64,000 nt of DNA. Origin: Variovorax sp. RA8 (lineage in GTDB: Bacteria > Pseudomonadota > Gammaproteobacteria > Burkholderiales > Burkholderiaceae_C). Where the stretch lies: positions 868,001 to 932,000 of the forward strand of contig NZ_LR594662.1 of assembly GCF_901827175.1 (NCBI RefSeq). Reading direction: 5' to 3'. The notes beneath the pieces are model-generated. The model did not search any database and was not told the DNA's origin. It saw nothing but the letters and a program-made list of their open reading frames with translations. The position numbers and the translations under genes were made by a program. How positions within the stretch are numbered: the first letter of the stretch is position 1; each line of letters begins with the position of its first letter. This document shows positions 8,098 through 17,545 of the stretch, piece after piece.

Positions 8098-9615
8098 ATG
8101 CCCTACATGCCCACCTTCATCGCCCCGGCCCGCTTCGCCGATCCCGTCGCCGTGCTCGAGCAGGTGCGGCTGATCTATGACAGCGGCCTCGCGCACCTGC
8201 GAGAGGCGATGCAGCGCTTCGTCGCCGGCGAGAGCCTGCCGGGCCGGGTGCGCGCCTGCTATCCCTTCGTGCGGGTGCACACCCACACGGTCTCGCGCCG
8301 CACCCCGGCGGCCAACGCCTGGCTCAGCTATGGCTTCGTGGCCGGCCCGGGCCGCTACGAGACCACGCTGACGCGTCCCGACCTCTTCGAGCGCTACTAC
8401 CGCGAGCAATTCCGCCTGCTGCTCGAGAACCATGAAGTCGAGCTCGAGGTCGGCACCAGCACCCAGCCGATCCCGATCCACTTCTCCTTCGCCGAGAACG
8501 AGCACATCGAGGGCACGATGAGCGAGGAGCGGCGCGTGCTGATGCGCGACGTCTTCGACCTGCCCGATCTGGCCGCGATGGACGACGGCATCGCCAACGG
8601 CACCTTCGAAGCCCGGCCGGGCGAGGCGCAGCCGCTCGCGCTCTTCACTGCCGCGCGGGTGGACTACTCGCTGCACCGGCTGCGCCACTACACCGGCACC
8701 GCGCCCGAGTGGTTCCAGAACTTCGTGCTCTTCACCAACTACCAGTTCTACATCGACGAGTTCGTGCGCCTGGGGCGCGAGGCCATGGCCGACGAGAACA
8801 GCGAGTACATCGCCTTCATCGAACCCGGCAACGTCGTCACGCGCCGGCGCGGGCTGGCGGCGGGCTCGAGCGCCTTCTACGGCGCGTTGCTCGACGGCAG
8901 CCAGGGCACGCCGCCCGGGCGCCTGCCGCAGATGCCGGCCTACCACCTCGTGCGGGAGGACTGCAGCGGCATCAGCATGGTCAACATCGGCGTCGGCCCG
9001 GCCAATGCCAAGACCATCACCGACCACGTCGCGGTGCTGCGCCCGCATGCCTGGATGATGCTGGGCCATTGCGCCGGCCTGCGCCAGGGGCAGCAGTTGG
9101 GCGATTACGTGCTGGCCCACGCCTACGTGCGCGAGGACCATGTGCTCGACGAGGAACTGCCGCTGTGGGTGCCGATCCCCGCGCTGTCGGAAATCCAGCT
9201 CGCGCTGGAGAGCGCGGTGGCCGATGTCACCGGGATGCAGGGCACCCAGCTCAAGAAGATCATGCGCACCGGCACCGTGGCGAGCACCGACAACCGCAAC
9301 TGGGAGCTCCTGCCCGGCAACCAGCCGCAGCGCCGCTTCAGCCAGAGCCGCGCGGTGGCGCTGGACATGGAAAGCGCCACCATTGCCGCCAACGGCTTCC
9401 GCTTTCGCGTCCCGTACGGCACCCTGCTGTGTGTCAGCGACAAGCCGCTGCACGGCGAGATCAAGCTGCCGGGCATGGCCAACCATTTCTACCGCGAGCG
9501 CGTCGAACAGCACCTGCGCATCGGCATGGCGGCGATCGACGTGTTGCGGCGCGAGGGCTCGAGCCGCCTGCACAGCCGCAAGCTGCGCAGCTTTGCGGAG
9601 GTGGCATTCCAATAG
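8098..9615 (+). CDS. amn: AMP nucleosidase
   Basis: The 505-aa cytoplasmic enzyme should hydrolyse AMP to adenine and ribose 5-phosphate. The N-terminal Amn-specific domain (PFVRVHTHTV, AWLSYGFVAGPGRYETT) is followed by the nucleoside-phosphorylase-like catalytic domain, with NIGVGPANAKTITDH, RPHAWMMLGHCAGLR and the active-site region VALDMESATIAANG near the end. Length matches the family. The start could also be the ATG three codons later. The promoter-like CACAAT just upstream suggests a short leader. Confidence 0.93.
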   Translation: MPYMPTFIAPARFADPVAVLEQVRLIYDSGLAHLREAMQRFVAGESLPGRVRACYPFVRVHTHTVSRRTPAANAWLSYGFVAGPGRYETTLTRPDLFERYYREQFRLLLENHEVELEVGTSTQPIPIHFSFAENEHIEGTMSEERRVLMRDVFDLPDLAAMDDGIANGTFEARPGEAQPLALFTAARVDYSLHRLRHYTGTAPEWFQNFVLFTNYQFYIDEFVRLGREAMADENSEYIAFIEPGNVVTRRRGLAAGSSAFYGALLDGSQGTPPGRLPQMPAYHLVREDCSGISMVNIGVGPANAKTITDHVAVLRPHAWMMLGHCAGLRQGQQLGDYVLAHAYVREDHVLDEELPLWVPIPALSEIQLALESAVADVTGMQGTQLKKIMRTGTVASTDNRNWELLPGNQPQRRFSQSRAVALDMESATIAANGFRFRVPYGTLLCVSDKPLHGEIKLPGMANHFYRERVEQHLRIGMAAIDVLRREGSSRLHSRKLRSFAEVAFQ

Positions 9616-9757
9616 CCTCCGTACGCCGCCCCGATTCCGAGATTTTGTTGGCAGGCGGCGGCTGTTTCTTCACGACAGCAGCCGTGGCGATTTCGCAAGC
9701 CGTCGGTACGATTCCTTCCGTTGCAACAAATTGACACACTTGTCAGGGAGGACTCGA

Positions 9758-10750
9758 ATGGTGGATTCAACTCGACGCATCTTCACTTCGTGGCTCGCAG
9801 CCACGGCAGCCGGCATCGCACCGGCATCGGTGCTGGCCCAGGCCTCGAAGCCCGCGGCCGCCGCAGTTGCGATACCGCGGCTGCGCATCATCATTCCCGC
9901 CAACGAGGGCGGCGGCTGGGACCAGACGGGCCGCGCGCTCGGCGCGGCGATGATGGCCGCCGGCGCGGTGGCGCAGGTCGAGTACGAGAACATCGGCGGC
10001 AAGGGCGGCACCATCGGGCTGGCGCGCTATGTCGAGAAGTACGACGCCGACCCCGATGCCGTGCTGATGAGCGGCATGGTGATGGTCGGCGCCATCGCGC
10101 TGCAGAAGCCCGCGGTGGACATGAGCCGCATCGCGCCGCTGGCGCGGCTGACCAGCGACTACGAGGTGGTGGTGGTGAAGGGTGACTCGCCGATCGTGAC
10201 CGCCAAGGACCTGATCGCGAAGATGCGCGCCGATCCGGCCAATACCGCGATCGCGGGCGGCTCCGCCGGCGGCGTCGATCACATGTTCGCGGGCATCCTG
10301 TCGCGCGCGGCCGGCAACACCTCCGCGCTGGTCTACCTGCCCTTCCCGGGCGGCGCGCAGGTGGTGTCGGCGGTGGAGTCGGGCAAGGCCATCGCCGGCA
10401 TCTCCGGCTACAGCGAATTCAGCGAGCACATCGCCAGCGGCAAGCTGCGTGCGATCGGCGTGTCATCGCGAAGTGCGTTCATGGGCGTGCCCTCCGTGCG
10501 GCAGCAGGGCGTCGACGCCGACCTGGCCAACTGGCGCGGGGTGTTCACCGGCAAGGCGGTGCCGACATCGCGTCAGGCCGTGCTGCTCGACGCCGTGAGG
10601 CGCGCGGTCGCCACCGACGTCTGGCAGAAAGCCCTCAAGCGCAGCAACTGGGACAGCTACTGGATGGAAGGCTCGGACTTCCAGGGCTTCCTCGATCTCG
10701 ACCAGTCGATGGCCGGCGTGCTGACCTATATCCTGAAGCTGAAAAGCTGA
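9758..10750 (+). CDS. Bug-family tripartite tricarboxylate transporter substrate-binding protein
   Basis: The 330-aa periplasmic receptor belongs to the Bug/TctC family, which captures organic acids. An N-terminal signal has twin arginines (STRRIF) before a hydrophobic core and an Ala-x-Ala-like cut near VLAQA. The mature part starts with LRIIIPANEGGGWDQTGR, the typical ligand-loop signature, and later has GGSAGGVDHM and a conserved C-terminal layout. A clear ribosome site (AGGGAGG) precedes the ATG. No TctA/TctB genes are adjacent, so it is an orphan receptor of the kind very numerous in Comamonadaceae. The ligand is unknown. Confidence 0.9.
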   Translation: MVDSTRRIFTSWLAATAAGIAPASVLAQASKPAAAAVAIPRLRIIIPANEGGGWDQTGRALGAAMMAAGAVAQVEYENIGGKGGTIGLARYVEKYDADPDAVLMSGMVMVGAIALQKPAVDMSRIAPLARLTSDYEVVVVKGDSPIVTAKDLIAKMRADPANTAIAGGSAGGVDHMFAGILSRAAGNTSALVYLPFPGGAQVVSAVESGKAIAGISGYSEFSEHIASGKLRAIGVSSRSAFMGVPSVRQQGVDADLANWRGVFTGKAVPTSRQAVLLDAVRRAVATDVWQKALKRSNWDSYWMEGSDFQGFLDLDQSMAGVLTYILKLKS

Positions 10751-10784
10751 ACCATGTGGACGGCTCGATCAATTCCCTGGATCT

Positions 10785-11477
10785 CTAGTCGAGCCCGAAC
10801 AGCTCAGGCATCTCGCGCTGCGCCTTGGGCGTGAGCGCGAGCGCGCGACCGTCGAGCGCCTGCCGCACCCAGCCGCGGCGCAGCGACAGCTGCAGGCAGG
10901 CGGCGCCCAGCGCGCCACCGAGATGCGGCCGCCGCTCGCTCCAGTCGAGACAGGCGCAAGCGAAGCGTCGGCGCGAACGGCGCGCGCCGTCGATGTCGAT
11001 GCCCAGGCTCTCCAGCGCCACCGCGCCCTCGGCCGTGAGCTCGTAGTCATCGCCTTCGGCTGTGGCCCGCAGCCAGCCCTGGGCATGCAGCCGGTCGTGC
11101 AGCGCGACGCCGGCCGTGCCGGCCATGTGGTCGTAGCAGGTGCGCGCGGCGCGCAGCCGGCTCGGCGTGCCGGGCTGGAACTTGCTGCGCGGCGCACCGG
11201 CCACCACCAGCAGTCCCTCGAGCACCGCGGCCACCTCGCTGCCGGCAAGACGGAAGTAGCGGTGCTTGCCCTGCGCGACCGATTCGACCAGCCGCTGCTC
11301 CTTCAGTCGCGCCAGGTGTGCGCTCGCGGTCGAGGCCGCGACCTCGCCGACCGCCGCCAGCTCGGTGGCCGTGCGGGCGTGGCCGTCCAGCAGGCAGCAG
11401 AGCATGCGCGCTCGGGCCGGCTCGGCGATCGCGCCGGCCAGGCGCGCCAGGTGCGTGTCGGCATTCGATGCATCCAT
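10785..11477 (-). CDS. ArsR-family transcriptional regulator
   Basis: The 230-aa protein has an N-terminal winged helix-turn-helix of the ArsR/SmtB type (RMLCCLLDGHARTATEL, STASAHLARLKEQRLV, GKHRYFRL). The C-terminal half, with one Cys pair (CAC) and DHMAGTAGVALHDRL, is longer than in classic metal sensors and fits the larger ArsR-type regulators that sense organic ligands. It is divergent from the P450 gene. An imperfect inverted repeat covers its own start codon, so autorepression and control of the P450 are likely. Confidence 0.85.
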   Translation of the reverse strand: MDASNADTHLARLAGAIAEPARARMLCCLLDGHARTATELAAVGEVAASTASAHLARLKEQRLVESVAQGKHRYFRLAGSEVAAVLEGLLVVAGAPRSKFQPGTPSRLRAARTCYDHMAGTAGVALHDRLHAQGWLRATAEGDDYELTAEGAVALESLGIDIDGARRSRRRFACACLDWSERRPHLGGALGAACLQLSLRRGWVRQALDGRALALTPKAQREMPELFGLD

Positions 11478-11504
11478 ACTTCGATGCTAAGCGAAGTGTG
11501 GATG
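11471..11504. promoter_or_regulatory. Inverted-repeat operator candidate between arsR-like gene and P450
   Basis: Two 13-base arms (CATCCATACTTCG and CGAAGTGTGGATG) match at 12 of 13 positions around an 8-base spacer. The left arm contains the start codon of the ArsR gene and the right arm contains an in-frame ATG of the P450 gene. The symmetry and position fit an ArsR-dimer operator that blocks both genes. Confidence 0.6.
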
Positions 11505-11528
11505 TGCGAGAAGGCCGACACTGCGCAT

Positions 11529-12686
11529 ATGCAGCAACCGCACATCGACCCGCCCGCCGGCGCCATCGCCGCCGTCACCCACCCCGACCCCTATCCCTGG
11601 TACGCGCGCTTGCGGGAAGGCCCGGCGCTCGCGCGCGACGAGCGCCTGGGCCTCTGGGTCGCGAGCCGGGCCGAGGTGCTGCGGGAGGGCTTCGCCAACC
11701 CCGCGCTGCGGGTGCGCCCGCCGGGCGAGCCGGTGCCGCGCGCCATCGCGGGCGCGCCGGCCGGCGAACTCTTCGGCCAACTGGTGCGCATGAACGACGG
11801 CGCAACGCATGCCGCCCACAAGCCGGTGCTGCAGAAAGCGCTGTGCAGCCTCGATCTCGGCGGCGTGCGCGCGGCCATGCCGCGCATCGCGGCGCAGGTC
11901 CCGGCATCCACCGTGGCCGAGGCCTGCTTCGCCTGGCCGGTCGCGGGCGTGGCCCATCTGCTGGGCTTCGCGTACGAAGAACTGCCCGTTCTCGCGGATT
12001 GGACGCGCGATTTCGTCGCCTGCCTCTCGCCGCTGTCCACCGAGGCCCAATTGGGCACCGCCAGCGAGGCGGCGGCCGCTCTGATGGCGCGCTTCGAAGC
12101 CCTGGTGACGAAACGGCCGGCGCACGAGGGCAGCCTGCTGGCGGCGGTGCGCGCGCAGGGGCCCGGCGATGTATCGCGCGCGCTGCTGGCCAACCTCGTC
12201 GGCCTGTTGTCGCAAACCTGCGAGGCCACGGCCGGGCTGGCGGGCAACAGCCTGGTGGCACTGGCGCGCGAGCCGGGCCTCGGCGATGCGATCGCCGTGC
12301 GTCCGGAATGGCTCCCGGCGCTGGTGGAGGAGACGGCGCGCCACGACCCCTCGGTCCAGAACACCCGCCGCTTCGTCGCCGAGCCGACCACGGTGGCAGG
12401 GACGCGGCTCGAAGCGGGCGACGCGGTGCTGCTGGTGATGGGCGCGGCGAACCGCGATCCGCTGCTGAACGCGCAGCCCGAACGCTTCTTGCTCGAGCGC
12501 GATGGTCGCCGCATGCTGGGCTTCGGCCGCGGCCCGCATGGCTGCCCCGGCCAGGCGCTGGCTTGCGCGCTGGCGGCGGCCGGCGTCGAGGCGCTATTGG
12601 CGCGCGGACTCGATCTTGCCGCGCTGCGCGAGCGCGGCTGGCACTACCGGCCCTCGGCCAACGCGCGCATCCCCGTCTTTCATTGA
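11529..12686 (+). CDS. Cytochrome P450
   Basis: The 385-aa product is a short bacterial class-I type P450 that should bind haem and hydroxylate an organic substrate with electrons from separate ferredoxin partners, none of which is nearby. The haem signature is FGRGPHGCPG with Cys339 as axial ligand. The K-helix ExxR is E268-T-A-R271, followed by a QNTRRFV segment. The I-helix reads LLSQTCEATAGL, where the usual acid-Thr pair is replaced by Glu-Ala. An in-frame ATG nine codons upstream lies in the operator arm and is an alternative start. The frame stays open much further upstream, across the ArsR gene, but that part is not coding on this strand. Confidence 0.88.
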   Translation: MQQPHIDPPAGAIAAVTHPDPYPWYARLREGPALARDERLGLWVASRAEVLREGFANPALRVRPPGEPVPRAIAGAPAGELFGQLVRMNDGATHAAHKPVLQKALCSLDLGGVRAAMPRIAAQVPASTVAEACFAWPVAGVAHLLGFAYEELPVLADWTRDFVACLSPLSTEAQLGTASEAAAALMARFEALVTKRPAHEGSLLAAVRAQGPGDVSRALLANLVGLLSQTCEATAGLAGNSLVALAREPGLGDAIAVRPEWLPALVEETARHDPSVQNTRRFVAEPTTVAGTRLEAGDAVLLVMGAANRDPLLNAQPERFLLERDGRRMLGFGRGPHGCPGQALACALAAAGVEALLARGLDLAALRERGWHYRPSANARIPVFH

Positions 12687-12702
12687 GGCGGAGCGCATCC
12701 CG

Positions 12703-13656
12703 TCAGGGCTCCTGCGGCCAGCGGCCCGTCGCCTCCAGAAAGGGCGAGAGGTGCGCAGACCCGAAACGCAACGGCAGCGCTGCCCGGGCGTGCTGGGCAG
12801 CCAGCACTTCCATGCGCAGCAGCCGCTCGGCGCCCGCGAAGGCATCGACCTCCGGTCCGTCCCAGAGGATCTCGGCCCGCACCGACAGCTGCAGCAGGTC
12901 GCCGGTCTCGAAGTCGACGAAGAGCAGTCCAGCCACCGGATTCAGCGCAATGTTGCCGAGGGTGTTGAAGAAGGTGTTGCCGGTGAAGTCCGGCACGGTG
13001 AGCGTGCCTTCGCCTTCGACCCGCACGAAGCCCGGCCGTCCGCCGCGGTGCGAGACGTCGACGCCTTCGGCCGGCGAGCGCGCATCGCCGGCCGAGGGAT
13101 GCGCCGTGGCGATGAAGAAGGTATCGGCCGCGCGCACCATGCGTCGGGCTTCCGCGTCCAGGCCATGCACACGCGGCCCGAAGCCCGCCGCCGACGCGCC
13201 GCCGACGAACACCGGCTCGCGCGCCTGGATGTACTTCGGGCAATTGCCGAAGCTCTGGCCCACCTCCACGGAGAAGCCCCGCGCATCGAGCGCATCGACC
13301 GCGCCGTTCATCCGGTTGCGCCGCCGCGTATGCGGCTCGATGCCGAGCAGCCCGACGGGCGCGCCGACCGTCAGCGCTGCCGCCAGCGGATCGTTGGTCT
13401 GCGGCAGCGCGTCGATGCGCAGATGCCGCGGGTCGGGCGAGTGCGCAAAGCCGGGCGGGGCCGCCAGCACGCTGGCCCAGGGCCGGCCTTCGCCGTCCAG
13501 GCTGCCCGCGATCAGGAAGGGCAGTTGGGCGAAGAAGCTGCGGTGCTGCTCCGGCATGTGGTCGCGCAGCACGCGAGGCCCGATCTCGGCCATGCGCTCG
13601 GCGATGCCGGCACGCGCTTGCAGCACGCGCTCGCCTTCATGCCAGGCGGCGGTCAT
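12703..13656 (-). CDS. Pyridoxamine 5'-phosphate oxidase-like flavoprotein
   Basis: The 317-aa protein resembles the PNPOx-like split-barrel FMN/F420-binding family: FFAQLPFLIAGSLDGEGRPWASVL, then HLRIDALP and, near the C-terminus, FTGNTFFNTLGNIALNPVAGLLFVDF. It is longer than pyridoxine oxidase, as in the 'pyridoxamine 5'-phosphate oxidase family' proteins of unknown substrate. It overlaps the upstream GST gene by four bases (ATGA), so the two are translationally coupled. A redox or detoxification role with the GST and the nearby P450 is inferred. The start was fixed by that overlap. Confidence 0.8.
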   Translation of the reverse strand: MTAAWHEGERVLQARAGIAERMAEIGPRVLRDHMPEQHRSFFAQLPFLIAGSLDGEGRPWASVLAAPPGFAHSPDPRHLRIDALPQTNDPLAAALTVGAPVGLLGIEPHTRRRNRMNGAVDALDARGFSVEVGQSFGNCPKYIQAREPVFVGGASAAGFGPRVHGLDAEARRMVRAADTFFIATAHPSAGDARSPAEGVDVSHRGGRPGFVRVEGEGTLTVPDFTGNTFFNTLGNIALNPVAGLLFVDFETGDLLQLSVRAEILWDGPEVDAFAGAERLLRMEVLAAQHARAALPLRFGSAHLSPFLEATGRWPQEP

Positions 13657-14297
13657 GCAGCCAGCCCGATGCGAGATGCCGCCATCGGCACGAACCCCGG
13701 AAAGGCCTCGATGCGCTGCAGCCACTGGCGGACCTTCGGATAGTCCTGCAGCGACACATTGCCTTCGGGCGCGTGGGCCACGTAGCTGTAGTTGGCGATA
13801 TCGGCCAGGGTCTCGCTTTCGCCGGCGAGGAAGGGACGATTGCCGAGCTCGCTTTCCATGACGCGCAGCAGGTTGTGCGATCGCGCGATCACATCGGAGG
13901 GGTCGGTGGCGAGGCCGAACAGCACGATCACGCGCGCCATCGACGGCCCCTGCGCCAGCGGGCCGGCGGCCACGGAAAGCCAGCGCTGCACGCGGGCCGC
14001 GCCGAGCGCATCGCGCGGCATCCACCGCGCCGGGTCGGGCGCGTAGCGCTCGTTGAGGTAGTGCAGGATCGCGTTGGAATCGGCGAGTGTCACGTCGCCA
14101 TCCTCGATCACCGGCACCTGGCCGAAGGCATTGCGGCGCAGGAACTCGGGACGGCGCTGCTCGCCCGCGCGCAGATCGACCTCGACGGTCTCAAAGGGCA
14201 GATCCAGCAGCGACAGGAACAGGCGCACGCGATGGCTATGGCCGGAAATGGACGAGCTGTACACCTTGATCGGGCGAGCGGGACGGATGGCGGTCAT
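13653..14297 (-). CDS. Glutathione S-transferase
   Basis: The 214-aa enzyme has an N-terminal thioredoxin-like domain (IKVYSSSISGHSHRVRLFL, a cis-Pro in GQVPVIEDGD, and the glutathione-binding DSNAILHYL) and an all-helical C-terminal domain with the N-capping region LADIANYSYV. It should conjugate or reduce with glutathione in the cytoplasm. The likely catalytic residue is a Ser in SSSISGHS. It lies upstream of and overlaps the PNPOx-like gene, and is divergent from a LysR regulator that probably controls the pair. Confidence 0.9.
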   Translation of the reverse strand: MTAIRPARPIKVYSSSISGHSHRVRLFLSLLDLPFETVEVDLRAGEQRRPEFLRRNAFGQVPVIEDGDVTLADSNAILHYLNERYAPDPARWMPRDALGAARVQRWLSVAAGPLAQGPSMARVIVLFGLATDPSDVIARSHNLLRVMESELGNRPFLAGESETLADIANYSYVAHAPEGNVSLQDYPKVRQWLQRIEAFPGFVPMAASRIGLAA

Positions 14298-14403
14298 CGG
14301 CTTATCCTGGTGGGTTGATGAAGCCGATTGTTCGTTGATCCGAAAGCCGGAGTAATGGGGCAGGCTGCATTTCACTGCTCCGATCTGCGGTCTAATCGCG
14401 CCC

Positions 14404-15288
14404 ATGGACCGTCTCAAAGCCATGCAGACCTTCGTGCAGATCGCCGAGCAGGGCAGCCTGACCAAGGCTGCCGATGCGCTGGAGAGCTCGCTGCCCGCGG
14501 TGGTCCGGTCCCTGGCTGCTCTGGAGGCGCACCTGGGCGTGCGCCTGTTCCACCGCACCACACGCCGCATCTCGCTGACCGAGGAAGGCCGCCAGTACCT
14601 GCAGAGCGCGCGCGAGGTGCTGGCCGCGGCCGACGCCGCCGACCGGGCGCTGAGCCTGGAGGCGGCCGAGCCTGCCGGCCAGCTCACCGTCACCGCGCCG
14701 GTGCTCTTCGGCCACATGTACGTGGCGCCGGCCATCGTGCGTTTCCTGAAGCGCTACGACAAGATGCGCTGCAGCGTGCTGCTGCACGACCGCACGGTGA
14801 ACCTGCTGGAAGAGGGCATCGATGTCGGCATCCGGATCAGCCCGCTGGAGGACTCCTCGCTCGTGGCCCAGCAGCTCGGCACCATCCGCCGGGTGGCGGT
14901 CGCGAGCCCGGACTACCTGCGCGCCCATGGCACGCCGCGGCATCCGCGCGAGCTGCTCGAGGCCAACTGCGTGCGCATCCAGCCGGGCGCGCCGGTGCAC
15001 TTCCGCGAGAACGGTCGCAACTTCGCGGTCGCGGCCCGCGGCAACCTGGAGTTCAACCACATCGCGCCCGCGGTGGAGGCCTGCGCCGCGGGCATGGGCT
15101 TCGGCTTCTTCTTCTCCTACCAGGTGCTGCCGCTGGTGCGGGCGGGGCGGCTTCGCATCGTGCTCGAGGACTTCGAGCAGGCGCCGCGGCCGGTAAGCGT
15201 GATCTATCCGCATGCGCGGCTGCTGCCGGCGCGCACACGGGCCTTCATCGACTGGATGAAAAACGAGTTCGAGGGCCTGCATATCTAG
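14404..15288 (+). CDS. LysR-family transcriptional regulator
   Basis: The 294-aa regulator has a typical N-terminal helix-turn-helix ([40 protein letters not shown]) and a periplasmic-binding-like effector domain ([20 protein letters not shown]). It is transcribed away from the GST-PNPOx pair across a gap of about 106 bases, the usual arrangement for a LysR protein that activates its divergent neighbour. The ligand is unknown. Confidence 0.92.
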   Translation: MDRLKAMQTFVQIAEQGSLTKAADALESSLPAVVRSLAALEAHLGVRLFHRTTRRISLTEEGRQYLQSAREVLAAADAADRALSLEAAEPAGQLTVTAPVLFGHMYVAPAIVRFLKRYDKMRCSVLLHDRTVNLLEEGIDVGIRISPLEDSSLVAQQLGTIRRVAVASPDYLRAHGTPRHPRELLEANCVRIQPGAPVHFRENGRNFAVAARGNLEFNHIAPAVEACAAGMGFGFFFSYQVLPLVRAGRLRIVLEDFEQAPRPVSVIYPHARLLPARTRAFIDWMKNEFEGLHI

Positions 15289-15378
15289 CTCGCCCCCAGG
15301 TTGGCTCACTTCGTGTAGCCGCCCACCCCCTACCGGGGGCAACACCGGCGGCCCGGCAAAGCCGCGGTGGGGATGTTG
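15289..15378 (+). repeat. Dispersed ~95-bp intergenic repeat, copy A (first unit of a pair)
   Basis: It starts with CTCGCCCCCAGGTTGGCTC and has the hairpin CCCCCTACCGGGGG. It lacks part of the GCCGGTTCCGCGG segment and ends with CGCGGTGGGGATGTTG, leading straight into copy B. Confidence 0.88.
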
Positions 15379-15476
15379 CTCGCCCCCAGGTTGGCTCACT
15401 TCGTGTAGCCGCCCACCCCCTACCGGGGGCAACACCGGCCGCCCGGCAAAGCCGGTTCCGCGGTGTTCCCCGAATG
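15379..15476 (+). repeat. Dispersed ~95-bp intergenic repeat, copy B (second unit of a pair)
   Basis: The unit is nearly identical to copy A over its first ~70 bases. It contains GGCCGCCCGGCAAAGCCGG and ends with GCGGTGTTCCCCGAATG. Internal inverted repeats (CCGGCAAAGCCGG) allow stable hairpins in RNA. Confidence 0.9.
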
Positions 15477-15556
15477 TTTGCGCGTTTCATGGGTCGGCGA
15501 AGACGCGTAGCTTCATGGAGCCCGGTGAATTTGGCCCCTTGCGCCACAATGCCCCG

Positions 15557-16492
<936 letters not shown>

Positions 16493-16493
16493 A

Positions 16494-16594
16494 ATTAAGC
16501 TCTCCCCCAGGTTGGCTCACTTCGTGTAGCCGCCCACCCCCTCACCGGGGGCAACACCAGCGGCCCGGCAAAGCCGGTTCCGCGGTGTTCCCCG
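16494..16594 (+). repeat. Dispersed ~95-bp intergenic repeat, copy C, inside the ABC operon
   Basis: This single copy starts with ATTAAGCTCTCCCCCAGG and ends with GCGGTGTTCCCCGC. It fills the whole gap between the ATPase stop and the permease start, and its tail ends at the first possible permease start codon. Confidence 0.9.
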
Positions 16595-16607
16595 CATGGA
16601 GAAATAC

Positions 16608-17435
16608 GTGAGCGCCCTGATCAATGACGCGTTGCCGCCCCCACCCTCCGTGTGGCGCCCGCCCGAGCTCTCGATGCGCTGGTGGCCGGTGTTCCTGCGC
16701 AACCTGCTGGTGTGGCGCAAGCTTGCGATTCCCAGCCTGATCGGCAACATCGCCGAACCGCTGATCTGGCTGGTGGCCTTCGGCTATGGCATGGGTGCGC
16801 TGGTGGGGCAGGTGTCGGTGGATGGGGTCCAGGTGCCATACATCCTCTTCCTTGCGAGCGGCTCGATCTGCATGAGCTCGATGAATGCCGCTTCCTTCGA
16901 GGCGCTCTACTCGGCCTTCTCGCGCATGCACGTGCAGAAGACCTGGGACGGCATCATGAACGCGCCGGTGGGGCTGGACGACGTGGTGCTCGCGGAGATG
17001 CTGTGGGCCGGATTCAAGGCCATCTTCACCACCACTGCGATCCTCTTCGTGATGCTGGGGCTGGGCATCAGCCACAGCCCCAAGCTGCTGGTCGCGTGGC
17101 TGGTGCTCGCGGGCGTCGGCGTGACGTTCTCATGCATTGCGCTGATCTTCAACGCGCTGGCGAAGGGGTATGACTTCTTCACCTACTACTTCACGCTGTT
17201 CATGACGCCGATGATGTTCCTGTCCGGCGTGTTCTTTCCGCTGGAGCAGCTGCCGGAGATGGTGCGCGGGGTGGCGAGCTGGCTGCCGCTTGCCAATGCG
17301 GTGGCGCTGGTGAGGCCGTTGTTCATGGATCAGTGGCCGAAGGATTGGTGGTGGCCTGCGGTCGTGCTGGTGGTCTATACGGTGGCGGCGTTCTGGGTGG
17401 CGTTGGCGTTGACGCGGAAGCGGTTTAGGGCTTGA
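16608..17435 (+). CDS. ABC-2 type transporter permease (NodJ-like)
   Basis: The 275-aa inner-membrane protein has about six hydrophobic helices and the NodJ/DrrB-type pattern (NIAEPLIWLVAFGYGMGALVG, YILFLASGSICMSSMNAA, YFTLFMTPMMFLSGVFFP, SWLPLANAVALVRPL). It pairs with the ATPase just upstream. The GTG was chosen because GGAG lies six bases before it. An in-frame ATG four codons upstream touches the end of repeat copy C and has no ribosome site. The exported substrate is unknown; nodulation factor itself is unlikely without nod genes. Confidence 0.87.
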   Translation: MSALINDALPPPPSVWRPPELSMRWWPVFLRNLLVWRKLAIPSLIGNIAEPLIWLVAFGYGMGALVGQVSVDGVQVPYILFLASGSICMSSMNAASFEALYSAFSRMHVQKTWDGIMNAPVGLDDVVLAEMLWAGFKAIFTTTAILFVMLGLGISHSPKLLVAWLVLAGVGVTFSCIALIFNALAKGYDFFTYYFTLFMTPMMFLSGVFFPLEQLPEMVRGVASWLPLANAVALVRPLFMDQWPKDWWWPAVVLVVYTVAAFWVALALTRKRFRA

Positions 17436-17545
17436 TGCCTTTTTGCTCCCTCTCGCTGAGGTGAGGGGAAGGCACTCGTTTGCTTGACTTCGTTCGAATC
17501 GCCAGCCCGCGCACCTTCACCTCTTCAAGGAGCAAGAGAGCGAGT

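Noticed and set aside
9732..9745. TGACA-CACT-TGTCA inverted repeat before the Bug receptor as an operator
   Set aside because: The arms are only five bases and the right one runs into the ribosome site. No regulator gene is near, so chance is a fair explanation.
10923..11528. N-terminal extension of the P450 frame across the ArsR gene
   Set aside because: The extension is antisense to a complete ArsR regulator and has no P450-like residues. The family N-terminus begins near HPDPYPWYARLR.
15289..15476. Tandem repeat considered as a CRISPR array
   Set aside because: The units are about 95 bases, directly joined without unique spacers, and occur as dispersed copies elsewhere in the window. No cas gene is present.
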